58,722 bases of DNA from NCBI RefSeq assembly GCF_000337695.1, contig NZ_AOIA01000153.1, positions 9,024-67,745 of the forward strand, read 5' to 3'. The translations under genes and the position numbers were made by a program. Under the pieces are notes generated by a model. That model ran no database searches. It had not been told where the DNA came from and saw only the letters and a program-made list of their open reading frames with translations. Source of the DNA: Natronococcus jeotgali DSM 18795. GTDB taxonomy: Archaea > Halobacteriota > Halobacteria > Halobacteriales > Natrialbaceae. This document shows positions 46,494-53,595 of the stretch, piece after piece. How positions within the stretch are numbered: the stretch's first letter is position 1; each line of letters starts with the position of its first letter.

Positions 46494-46915
46494 GTGGCGA
46501 GACGCCACCCGCCGACGACGAGACGGGGACGACGCCCTGCGCGTACACCGACTACCGCGAGGGCGGCCCGGCGACCGATCTGCCTGCGACCGGTGCGGAC
46601 GCGACCGGCCTCGAGGCCGACGTCTGGGACGCCCTCTACGCGGTCGAGGACCCCGAGATGCCGATCAGCGTCGTCGATCTCGGGCTGGTCTACGGGCTCG
46701 AGGTCGAGGAGGGCGTCGCGATCCTCGAGGTGACGCTGACGTACTCGGGCTGTCCCGCTCGCGAGATGCTGACGGACGAAATCGAGGCGGCGGTAGCGTC
46801 CGTCGAGGGGGTCGAGGACGTGCACCTCGAACTCGTCTGGAGCCCCCCCTGGTCCGTCGAACTGGTGACGGAGCGGGGAAAGGACGACCTGCGGGAGTTC
46901 GGACTGAGCGTATGA
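46490..46915 (+). CDS. paaD: PaaD-like MIP18/DUF59 domain protein (N-terminal part of bacterial PaaD)
   Basis: A 141-residue protein. After about 45 acidic residues the DUF59/MIP18 domain begins: VWDALYAVEDPEMPISVVDLGLVYGLEV and TYSGCPAREML with the conserved Cys. In bacterial PaaD this domain is followed in the same chain by a Cys-rich tail; here the chain ends at GLSV, and the Cys-rich part is the next gene, overlapping by four bases. The family assists iron-sulphur or di-iron maturation of the epoxidase. Confidence 0.92.
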   Translation: MSGETPPADDETGTTPCAYTDYREGGPATDLPATGADATGLEADVWDALYAVEDPEMPISVVDLGLVYGLEVEEGVAILEVTLTYSGCPAREMLTDEIEAAVASVEGVEDVHLELVWSPPWSVELVTERGKDDLREFGLSV

Positions 46916-47082
46916 GACGGAGCCGAGACCCGAGCGTCACGACCGGTGGCGAGGACGCGGGCGCAGAGTGTCCGTACTGCGAGTCGACGAACACCGTCCG
47001 CGAACACCCGAAGGGGCCGTCGCTCTGTCGGTCGATGCACTACTGCAACGGCTGCGAGCAGCCCTTCGAGAAGTTCGAGTGA
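46912..47082 (+). CDS. PaaD-type zinc-ribbon protein (split-off C-terminal part)
   Basis: A 56-residue protein with CPYCES (Cys20, Cys23), then GPSLCRSMHYCNGCEQPFEKFE (Cys39, Cys45, Cys48). That is the pattern of the C-terminal zinc-ribbon tail of bacterial PaaD (CPxC ... C ... YCxxC..PF..FK). The ATG lies inside the PaaD stop (ATGA), so the two are made together and could reassemble. It is easily missed because of its size. Confidence 0.82.
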   Translation: MRRSRDPSVTTGGEDAGAECPYCESTNTVREHPKGPSLCRSMHYCNGCEQPFEKFE

Positions 47083-47244
47083 CGCAGAGAGCGGAGACCT
47101 CACCCTCACCCAACACCGGCCCGACAGCGTGACGGTCGGGGCGTCGGTCGACGTTGAGGACGAGGTCCGGTGAGCGCTCGAGCGCGTCGCGGTGGCGGCC
47201 CAACGGTGAGAGGTCGATCGCGGGACTCTCGCCGAGTGACCACG

Positions 47245-47252
47245 CTTATTAC
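47245..47252 (+). promoter_or_regulatory. TATA element of the PaaI-like gene
   Basis: CTTATTAC is centred 26-27 nt before the ATG at 47275, which supports MDVEAFFEGM as the N-terminus over the ATG at 47260. Confidence 0.5.
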
Positions 47253-47274
47253 GACCGGTATGGCATCTCATGCC

Positions 47275-47661
47275 ATGGATGTCGAGGCCTTCTTCGAGGG
47301 AATGCCGTTCGCCGACCTGCTGGGGATCGACGTCACCGAGTGCGCCGACGGCCACGCCGAGGGGACCCTCGAGGTAACCGAGGACCTCTCCTGGAACGCG
47401 GACGAGCTGCTGGCCCACGGCGGGGTCACCTTCACGCTCGCGGACACCGTCGGCGGCGCGGCGCTGGTCTCGCTGGTTGACCAGCCCGTGCCGACGGTCG
47501 ACATGCGAATCGACTACCTCGCGGCGGGCGCCGGCGACCTCTCCGCCGAGGCCGACGTCGTCCGGTGCGGGAGCGACGTCGGCGTCGTCGACGTGGCCGT
47601 CTCCGCGGACGAGGACGGGACGCGCGTGGCGGACGCTCGAGGCGTCTACAAGACCGGGTAG
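47275..47661 (+). CDS. paaI: PaaI-like hotdog thioesterase
   Basis: A 128-residue hotdog-fold acyl-CoA thioesterase. The PaaI catalytic segment is LLAHGGVTFTLADTVGGAAL, and the N-terminus MPFADLLGIDVTECADGHAEG is typical. PaaI releases CoA from stalled phenylacetate-pathway intermediates. It is 192 bp after the paa genes and has its own TATA box, so it may be separately transcribed. Confidence 0.88.
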   Translation: MDVEAFFEGMPFADLLGIDVTECADGHAEGTLEVTEDLSWNADELLAHGGVTFTLADTVGGAALVSLVDQPVPTVDMRIDYLAAGAGDLSAEADVVRCGSDVGVVDVAVSADEDGTRVADARGVYKTG

Positions 47662-47703
47662 CTCCGGTCCGTTGCCGCCCCGACAAACGCCGTCCGCTCG
47701 GTG

Positions 47704-48774
47704 CTAGAACTCGATCGGGGCACCCTCGTCGGCGGCCCGGTGGATCGCCTCGACGATCCGCATATCGACGAGGCCGTGGCGACCGTCGGGGTAGATCTCG
47801 GCGCCGGTCAGCACGCGGTCCGCGAAGTAGTCGAACACCTCCCGGACCTCCGTCTGTGCGTCGAACTCGCCGTGTTCGACCTCGACGGAGACGTCGCCGC
47901 GGGAGCATTTCAGGGTCGCCTCGCCGTGGAACGCCGGGTCGAGCTCGATCGTCCCCTCGGTTCCGGTCAGTTTCAGGTGGGTGTCCTCGTGGGCGCGCTG
48001 GCTCGAGGTCGTGATCACGTGAACGTCGTCCTCGAGCAACAGCGACGAGGACGCGCGCTCGTCGGGGACGTCGGCGAACGCCTCGTGGTGCGAGGACATC
48101 CGCGAGGCGACGCTTACGGGCTCTCGCCGGAGCAGGTACCGGGTGGTGTTGATCGAGTAGATCCCCAGATCCATCACCGAGGTGCCGTACCCCGTGAGGT
48201 CGGGATCGAGTCGCCACTGGTCGGGGTCGGGGTTCATCTCGAGCAGCGGCTGGCCGTTCGCCCCGTAGACCGAGACGGGCTCGCCGAGGAAGCCCGATTC
48301 GACGAGCGCTCGAGCCCGTCGGACCGCGGGCTCGGTCTGCATCCGGTAGGCGATCATCAGCGGGACGTCGCCGTCCTCGCAGGCCTCGACCATCCGTTCG
48401 GCCCGCTCGACGGTCGCCTCCATCGGCTTCTCGCAGAGGACGGCCTTGCCGAGCTCGGCGGCCGTCTCGGCGTACTCGAGGTGGAAGGCGTTCGGGGTGC
48501 CGACGTAGACGGCGTCGTAGGCGTCGCTCGCCGCCCCGTCGTGGTACTGGTCGTAGCTGATCCCGCGCTCGACGTCGTTCTCCTCGGCGAGCCGTTCGGC
48601 CTTTTCGGCCGAGCTGCTGACCAGCACCGACACCTCGCCGAGATCGGAGTCCTCGATCGCCGGGATCGCGACGTCGACGGTCCACCAGCCGAGTCCGATC
48701 AGCGCGTAGCGGACGGTGCCCTCCTCGGTGGTCTGCCAGTCCCGCTCGTCGTAGCTGTCGATCCAGTCGTGCAT
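47704..48774 (-). CDS. Gfo/Idh/MocA-family NAD(P)-dependent oxidoreductase
   Basis: A 356-residue dehydrogenase. The Rossmann motif is VRYALIGLGWWTVDVAIPA (about 21-39), and the family AVLCEKPMEATVERAERM (EKP about 106-118) and DLGIYSINTTRYLL are present. Such enzymes act on sugars, inositols or related alcohols. The substrate is not evident; the N-terminal 20 residues are an extra leader. Start MHDWIDSYDERD at 48774 is 28 nt from a TATA box. Confidence 0.9.
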   Translation of the reverse strand: MHDWIDSYDERDWQTTEEGTVRYALIGLGWWTVDVAIPAIEDSDLGEVSVLVSSSAEKAERLAEENDVERGISYDQYHDGAASDAYDAVYVGTPNAFHLEYAETAAELGKAVLCEKPMEATVERAERMVEACEDGDVPLMIAYRMQTEPAVRRARALVESGFLGEPVSVYGANGQPLLEMNPDPDQWRLDPDLTGYGTSVMDLGIYSINTTRYLLRREPVSVASRMSSHHEAFADVPDERASSSLLLEDDVHVITTSSQRAHEDTHLKLTGTEGTIELDPAFHGEATLKCSRGDVSVEVEHGEFDAQTEVREVFDYFADRVLTGAEIYPDGRHGLVDMRIVEAIHRAADEGAPIEF

Positions 48775-48792
48775 TCGCAAAACGGTACTCGA

Positions 48793-48810
48793 AGGAGGAA
48801 TAAAACTCCT
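48793..48810 (-). promoter_or_regulatory. Promoter of the Gfo/Idh/MocA gene: TATA inside an inverted repeat
   Basis: On the minus strand AGGAG-N8-CTCCT (48793-48797 and 48806-48810) encloses TTTTATTC, centred about 28 nt from the ATG at 48774. It overlaps the last codon of the Usp gene. Confidence 0.5.
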
Positions 48811-49238
48811 CACCCATCGCCGACGACCAGCACCGGTCGGGTCGCGAGCCTGACGACGGCGTCGACGGTGCTGCCGAGCAAGGCGCCCTTGAACGACGAT
48901 CGGCCGCGAGCGCCGATAACGATCGCGTCGGCGTCACAGTCGTCGGCGTAGGTGACGATCTCCTCGTGGGGGACCCCGACCCGCACCGCCGTCTCGACCG
49001 GGACCTCGGCCCCGGCGGCCCGCTCCTCGAGGGTCGCCAGCGACGCCGCGGCTCGCTCGCGGAGGTGGCTCTCGACCTCGTCGGGATCGACGATGGCGTT
49101 GTCGTACTCGGTCCGGGTCTCGACGACGGCGACGCCGTACAGCGTCGCGCCGAGTCGGTCCGCGAGTTCGACCGCGTGTTCGGCCGCCACCGAGGCCGCC
49201 TCGCTCCCGTCGGTCGCGACGAGGATCGAGTCGTACAT
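48810..49238 (-). CDS. Universal stress protein (UspA family)
   Basis: A 142-residue protein starting MYDSILVATDGSEAASVAAEHA, with the ATP-loop pattern IGARGRSSFKGALLGSTVD near residue 120, so probably ATP-binding. It is the third Usp in the window. The end overlaps the promoter of the downstream oxidoreductase gene. No neighbour explains its role. Confidence 0.92.
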   Translation of the reverse strand: MYDSILVATDGSEAASVAAEHAVELADRLGATLYGVAVVETRTEYDNAIVDPDEVESHLRERAAASLATLEERAAGAEVPVETAVRVGVPHEEIVTYADDCDADAIVIGARGRSSFKGALLGSTVDAVVRLATRPVLVVGDG

Positions 49239-49289
49239 ACCCCGGGCTACGACGGGAAGCGTCAAAGAGCTACGGCCCGCCGGCGGTCG

Positions 49290-50219
49290 CTACCGGTTGC
49301 GCTTCGGCATCGTCGAGTGTCGCTTGACCGCGTTCATGTCCGCCCGCTTGTTGGGCGGGGGCGCCATCGTCGAGTACCGAGAGGAATCGCTCGAGCCGAG
49401 ACCGTCGTCGGAGCCCAGCAGGCCGTCGTCATCGTCTTCCTCATCTCCGCCGTCGTCGCCCTCGTCGTCATCGTCTTCGCCCTCGTCTCCGTCGCCGTCC
49501 TCGGAATCCAGAAGATCCCCGGCGGAGTCGAGAGGTCCGTCCTCCTCGTCGCCCCCGTCCGAACCGTCGTCGGCACCCGCGGCCGCAGCCAGCTGGTCCC
49601 GCACCGACTCGAGGTCGGCGCCGAACTCCTCGAACGACGAGCCCACGGCGTCCCGGAGGCGCTCCTCGAGTTCGTCGGCCGCGTCCGTCGACTCCTCGTC
49701 GGCCGTCCCGTCCCCGTCTTCGTCGCCGTCCGTCGACTCCTCGTCGGCTGTCCCGTCCCCGTCTTCGTCGCCGTCCGTCGACTCTTCGTCCTCGGGGTCC
49801 TCGTCGCCGTCTGCCTCCGCATCCTCCTCGTCCGCTTCGGAGTCGGCGTCGTCCTCGTCGCCGGTCGCCTCGCGGAGCCCGTCGATCACGTCGCCGAGCT
49901 CTCCCCCCTCCGATCGGTCGGCGAGCTTCGCGAGGCGGACCAGCCGCCGGAGCTCCTCGACGCGGTCGGGCTGGCCCTTGGTGATCGCCTCGGGGACGGT
50001 CTCGGGCTCGGTGCCGTCCTCGAGGGTTCCCAGCCCGACGGCCTCGAGCAGCGTCCGGGGATCGGTCTCCTCGAGGATGTCGGCCGCCTCCTCGGCCAGC
50101 TCGAGCAGGTCGTCGTCGGCGCCGTCACCGTCGCCGTTCTCGGGAACGGCGAGGGCGCCGCTTTCCGTGCTGGCGTCGTCGAGTATCGCCGTAATCCGGT
50201 CGTAGAGGTCGTCGGTCAT
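49290..50219 (-). CDS. Acidic protein with basic tail, gene D of the glycine-zipper cluster
   Basis: A 309-residue protein, last of four collinear acidic genes. The first 110 residues are helical (DDLLELAEEAADILEET, then ELRRLVRLAKLA). The middle is Asp/Glu/Ser/Gly low complexity with a 15-residue unit (STDGDEDGDGTADEE) repeated in tandem. The last 30 residues are the opposite in charge: [YH]STM occurs twice (282-285 and 301-304) within a Lys/Arg-rich tail ending KRNR. I do not recognise a family. Confidence 0.78.
   Translation of the reverse strand: MTDDLYDRITAILDDASTESGALAVPENGDGDGADDDLLELAEEAADILEETDPRTLLEAVGLGTLEDGTEPETVPEAITKGQPDRVEELRRLVRLAKLADRSEGGELGDVIDGLREATGDEDDADSEADEEDAEADGDEDPEDEESTDGDEDGDGTADEESTDGDEDGDGTADEESTDAADELEERLRDAVGSSFEEFGADLESVRDQLAAAAGADDGSDGGDEEDGPLDSAGDLLDSEDGDGDEGEDDDDEGDDGGDEEDDDDGLLGSDDGLGSSDSSRYSTMAPPPNKRADMNAVKRHSTMPKRNR
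49684..49783. repeat. 45-bp tandem repeat inside gene D
   Basis: Units at 49684-49728 and 49729-49773 differ at one base, with a third partial copy (ten bases) at 49774-49783. In frame they encode a 15-residue acidic unit. Confidence 0.9.
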
Positions 50220-50250
50220 GGTCGGAATAGTGGGAACCGATGGAGCTGCG

Positions 50251-50979
50251 TTAGCCGTCGTCCTCGTCGTCCGAGTCGTCGTTGTTGCCGGCGTCGTCTC
50301 CCTCGCCGTCGGAATCGCCGCCCTCGTCCGCGACGGCCTCGATGATCTTCTCGCTCATCTCCTCGCGGCTGAGGTTGGCCTTGACGCCGACGTCCTTGGC
50401 GACCGACTGCAGGTCCTGATAGGACATCACGCCGAGGAAGTCCTCGAGGGTCTCCCGGCGCAGATCCTCGAGTTCTTCGACCGACGGCTCCTCGGGTTCC
50501 TCCGCTTCGTCTTCGCCGTCGTCGGGCTTATCGCTTTCGTCGGTCGCATCCTCGGCGCTCTCGTCGTCCTCGGGTTCCTCTTCCGTCGGCTCGGCGTCGT
50601 CGTCCCCTTCGTCCTCGTCTTCCGCTTCGCCGTCGGTCAACGCGTCGGTCGCCGACGAGAGGACGTCCCGTCCGAGAACGTTGTCGATCGCCTCGCGGAT
50701 CGCCGCGCGGATCGCGGCCACGATGTCGGCGACGAGCTCGCGGAGGCTCTTGCCGCTCTCGATCCCCTGTTTGAGGGAGTCCTGGACGTTACCGCCGATC
50801 GTCGCCCCGATCTCGCGGCCGAGCTGTTCGCCGAACTGACGGCCGACGGCCGCGCCGACCTCGCCGCCGTCGAGGTTGTCCTCGAGGCTGCCGTCCCCGA
50901 GCAGGTCGGCGACGTCGACCTGTTCGGTGACCTCGTCGGTAACCAGCTGTTTCAGTCCGCCGTCGTCGTCGTCACTCAT
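50251..50979 (-). CDS. Acidic glycine-zipper protein with Rho-N/SAP-like end, gene C of the cluster
   Basis: A 242-residue protein. Glycines fall exactly every fourth residue at 38, 42, 46, 50, 54, 58 and 62, within VGAAVGRQFGEQLGREIGAT, a seven-step glycine zipper. A helical part follows (IVAAIRAAIREAIDNVLG, about 85-110), then acidic low complexity, then about residues 165-216 read LEDFLGVMSYQDLQSVAKDVG, the pattern of Rho-N/SAP-like nucleic-acid-binding motifs. It shares its zipper consensus with gene B. The ATG at 50979 follows a GTG nine bases upstream. Confidence 0.78.
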   Translation of the reverse strand: MSDDDDGGLKQLVTDEVTEQVDVADLLGDGSLEDNLDGGEVGAAVGRQFGEQLGREIGATIGGNVQDSLKQGIESGKSLRELVADIVAAIRAAIREAIDNVLGRDVLSSATDALTDGEAEDEDEGDDDAEPTEEEPEDDESAEDATDESDKPDDGEDEAEEPEEPSVEELEDLRRETLEDFLGVMSYQDLQSVAKDVGVKANLSREEMSEKIIEAVADEGGDSDGEGDDAGNNDDSDDEDDG

Positions 50980-51024
50980 CGCGCTCACCTCGCGTCGCTC
51001 GGCGCAGTGAACACGGCGGCACGG

Positions 51025-51450
51025 TTACTCTCCTCCGTCCTCGTCGCTTTCGTCCTCGCCGTTCGATTCCTCGGTATCGTCGCCCTCGCCGTCCGCGTTC
51101 TGATCCTCGCTCTCGTCGTCCGAGCCCTCGCTATCACCGCCTTCGTCGTCTTCGTCCGCGTCGCCTTCCGCCGCGTTTTCGTCCGCACCGCCGTCGTCTC
51201 CCTCGTCGCCTCCGTCCCCGGAGCTGAGCAGTTCCTCGACGACGAGGTCGCCGATCGCTCGACCCGCCTGCTCGCCGATCTTCCGGCCGACGATCGCGCC
51301 GATCAGGCCGCCCAGCGTCTCCCCGAGGGGCTCGTCCTCGCTGAGTTCGTCCTCCCACTGTGTACCCTCGACGAGCTCCTCGAGCTGGAGGTTCTCGCCG
51401 ATCTCGTCGTAGTCGATCTGGTCGGTCAGCGACTGGGGTTCCTCGCTCAT
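51025..51450 (-). CDS. Small acidic glycine-zipper protein, gene B of the cluster
   Basis: A 141-residue protein. Glycines lie at 43, 47, 51, 55, 59, 63 and 67, the same seven-step spacing as in gene C, within GLIGAIVGRKIGEQAGRAIG. The N-terminal 40 residues are acidic and helical (QIDYDEIGENLQLEELVEG) and the last 65 are almost only Asp, Glu, Gly, Ser. It starts one base after the stop of gene A and is probably co-translated. No family known to me. Confidence 0.78.
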   Translation of the reverse strand: MSEEPQSLTDQIDYDEIGENLQLEELVEGTQWEDELSEDEPLGETLGGLIGAIVGRKIGEQAGRAIGDLVVEELLSSGDGGDEGDDGGADENAAEGDADEDDEGGDSEGSDDESEDQNADGEGDDTEESNGEDESDEDGGE

Positions 51451-51451
51451 G

Positions 51452-52426
51452 TTACGCGCTCGCCTCCGCGTCGCCGTTCTGGTCGGTCGACGATTCGTCG
51501 CCCTCAAGCTGGTCGATCAGCGCCTGGAGGATCTCGCGGACCACCGTGGCGATGAACTCTTCGACGGGGAGATCCGGAATCAGCCCCCGCATGCTGTCGG
51601 TCATCGTCTCGATGGCCGAGGAGATGCGGCCCTGGGCGTCCTCGTCGTCCGCCTCGCTTTCGCCGTCGTCTCCCTCGGCGTCCTCGCCTTCCTCGCCTTC
51701 CTCGTCGCCGCCAAGCAGCGCGCTGACGAACTCCCGGGGCTTGCTCACCAGGGAGGTCAGCGCCTCCCGCGAGCGGTCGACGATCGAGGACAGCGCGTCG
51801 GCGGGCTTCTCGAGCAGCGACTGGACGCCGCCAAGCAGCTCCTGGGAGCCGTCGAGCAGGCCGGAGACCGCCGACAGGAGGTTCCCGACCAGGTTGTTCT
51901 CCCCGGGACAGGCCGAGACGTTGAGCACGACCGGATCCAGGTTGACCTCGAGGCCGAGCAGGTCGAGGAACAGCCCCTCGAGATCGAGGTGGAGCACGTT
52001 CGCGGCGTCGTCGTCCTCGTAGGACTCCTCGGCCTCGAGCTCGTGGCCGGCGGGCGCTTCCTCGGCCTCCTCGTCTTCGTCAGTCTCTTCGGCTTCCTCC
52101 GCCTCGTCTTCCTCGTCTTCGTCGGCTTCTTCGCCGTCTTCCTCGGTTTCCTCCTCTCCTTCTTCGGTCTCTTCGGCTTCGTCTGTTTCCTCGTCTTCCG
52201 CTTCGTCGGCCTCAGCGTCTTCCGCCTCGTCGGCCTCGTCGTCTTCCGCTTCGTCGGCCTCGTCGTCTTCCGCCTCTTCCTCGTCCTCGAGTTCCTCCTC
52301 TCCGCCGTCGGTCATCACGCGGCGCGGTCGGCCTTCGTCGTCGGTTAACACCGATCGAACGCCCGGTCGGTCGTCCACTGAATCCGAACGCTCCGCCGAG
52401 TCGTCGCACTCTCTGGTCGCTGTCAT
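51452..52426 (-). CDS. Extremely acidic protein with hydrophobic core, gene A of the cluster
   Basis: A 324-residue protein. Residues about 40-140 are nearly all Glu, Asp and Ala (8-residue units related to DEADEAED). A sudden hydrophobic island follows (LHLDLEGLFLDLLGLEVNLD at 146-165, then VVLNVSACPGENNLVGNLLSAVSGLLDG), which resembles a short motif of secreted bacterial and archaeal proteins (LLGL ... GLLGNLL). Amphipathic helices occupy 195-240 and 285-305. No signal peptide is seen. First gene of the four-gene set. Confidence 0.78.
   Translation of the reverse strand: MTATRECDDSAERSDSVDDRPGVRSVLTDDEGRPRRVMTDGGEEELEDEEEAEDDEADEAEDDEADEAEDAEADEAEDEETDEAEETEEGEEETEEDGEEADEDEEDEAEEAEETDEDEEAEEAPAGHELEAEESYEDDDAANVLHLDLEGLFLDLLGLEVNLDPVVLNVSACPGENNLVGNLLSAVSGLLDGSQELLGGVQSLLEKPADALSSIVDRSREALTSLVSKPREFVSALLGGDEEGEEGEDAEGDDGESEADDEDAQGRISSAIETMTDSMRGLIPDLPVEEFIATVVREILQALIDQLEGDESSTDQNGDAEASA
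52193..52274. repeat. 24-bp tandem repeat inside gene A
   Basis: Three near-identical 24-bp units (52193-52216, 52217-52240, 52241-52264) and a partial fourth encode an eight-residue Asp/Glu/Ala unit. They keep the frame. Confidence 0.85.
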
Positions 52427-52602
52427 TATCTGGAAAGACAGACGAGAGTGTCCGTTGTGGTGGTTTGCCTTGCGTATGCGACTCCCGGGGCCGTTTCGGG
52501 GAGAGCGCGATGGATCGACCCGTCACGTCCCAGCGACGGCGTCACTCCGGATGCGTGACCGCTCCGGCGAGGGGAGTGTCTTCGGCGATGGTGGGACGGA
52601 CC

Positions 52603-53523
52603 CTACGCCGGTTCGACCGCGACGTCGAACGTTCCGTCCCACCGGTAGCGTCGCCCGCCCCAGACGAACGTTCGGCGCGCCAGCCCGTAGGCGAGCAGGG
52701 GGATCGCCGCCAGCGCCACGGGGTAGGCCGCGAGGAACGTCCACCGCCGGATGCCGAACGCGGCGTAGATCGCGGCCGTCCAGAGCGTCGTCAGCGCCAG
52801 CATCGGAAGCGGAAACAGCGCGCAGGCGACGGTCAGCGCGGCCGCGAGTACCCCCTGAACGGCGGTTCCCGTCGGATCGTGGTACCGTACGATCTTGACG
52901 AACCGGGCCTGGTTCTCGAGGGTTTCGCGGGTCGAGCCGCCGATCGCGACGCGCCGCGTTCGCTCGACCGTGGTGAACTCGACGTGCTCCGAGAGGAGGC
53001 CGTCGTCGCTGACCGTCCGTCGGAGCTCGTCGAGAAACCGCTGCTCGTCGTCGAGGTCGGCGCGCTCGAAGACGAGCGACCCGCCCCAGGGAACGTTCGC
53101 GAGGAAGACGGCGAGCGTTCCGCTGATCGCGTGGGACGGCTCGAGCGCCGCGGCGAGCGGGTCCCGGCCGACGAACACCGGGAGCTCGGAGGTCGGTCCC
53201 CGGCGGTCGTAGTCGGTCCGCAACCCCTCGAGCCAGTCGGGCGGGTGGAAGAAGTCGTCGTCGGTCCAGACGATCCGCTCGGCGGCGGCGGCCTCCATTC
53301 CGGCCGCGATCGCGTTGGCCTTCCCGGAGCAGCCCTCGGGCTCGCCCGCGACGATCGAACGGACGCCGTCGCGGGCCTCGGCGCAGTCGGCGACCGACTC
53401 GCGGTGCTCGTCGCAGACGACGAGCAGTTCGTCGTCCGGTCGGAGCTGGTCGGCGACCTGCTCGCAGGCGTCGTTCCACCCCGTCGTCGGAAGGACGACG
53501 GAAACAGGCGTCGACGCGTCCAT
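52603..53523 (-). CDS. Family 2 glycosyltransferase with C-terminal membrane helices
   Basis: A 306-residue GT2-like enzyme. VSVVLPTTGWNDACEQV is the nucleotide-sugar fold start, CSGKANAIAAGMEAA and VWTDDDFFHPPDWL (Asp88-Asp90) are the donor/metal site, and NQARFVKIV is close to the QxxRW position. Two or three hydrophobic helices follow (about 227-290). The layout resembles ceramide glucosyltransferase-type enzymes. The acceptor is probably a membrane lipid or polysaccharide. Start at 53523 is the first family-like Met. Confidence 0.88.
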   Translation of the reverse strand: MDASTPVSVVLPTTGWNDACEQVADQLRPDDELLVVCDEHRESVADCAEARDGVRSIVAGEPEGCSGKANAIAAGMEAAAAERIVWTDDDFFHPPDWLEGLRTDYDRRGPTSELPVFVGRDPLAAALEPSHAISGTLAVFLANVPWGGSLVFERADLDDEQRFLDELRRTVSDDGLLSEHVEFTTVERTRRVAIGGSTRETLENQARFVKIVRYHDPTGTAVQGVLAAALTVACALFPLPMLALTTLWTAAIYAAFGIRRWTFLAAYPVALAAIPLLAYGLARRTFVWGGRRYRWDGTFDVAVEPA

Positions 53524-53595
53524 ATCCCACCGTTCACGTCGCCCGTCATCAAACGACGGGTCGGCCGGACCGTCCACGGCCGACCCGACGAGACG

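Noticed and set aside
47083-47274. A further small gene between the PaaD ribbon and the PaaI-like gene
   Set aside because: Frames here are short and Arg/Gly-rich; only a promoter for the PaaI-like gene is supported.
49684-49783. Repeat as a mobile or regulatory element
   Set aside because: It is an in-frame duplication inside a coding region and has no other copy that I can see in the window.
52427-52602. Gene in the gap between the acidic cluster and the glycosyltransferase
   Set aside because: No frame with start signal and sensible composition; it is simply an upstream spacer.
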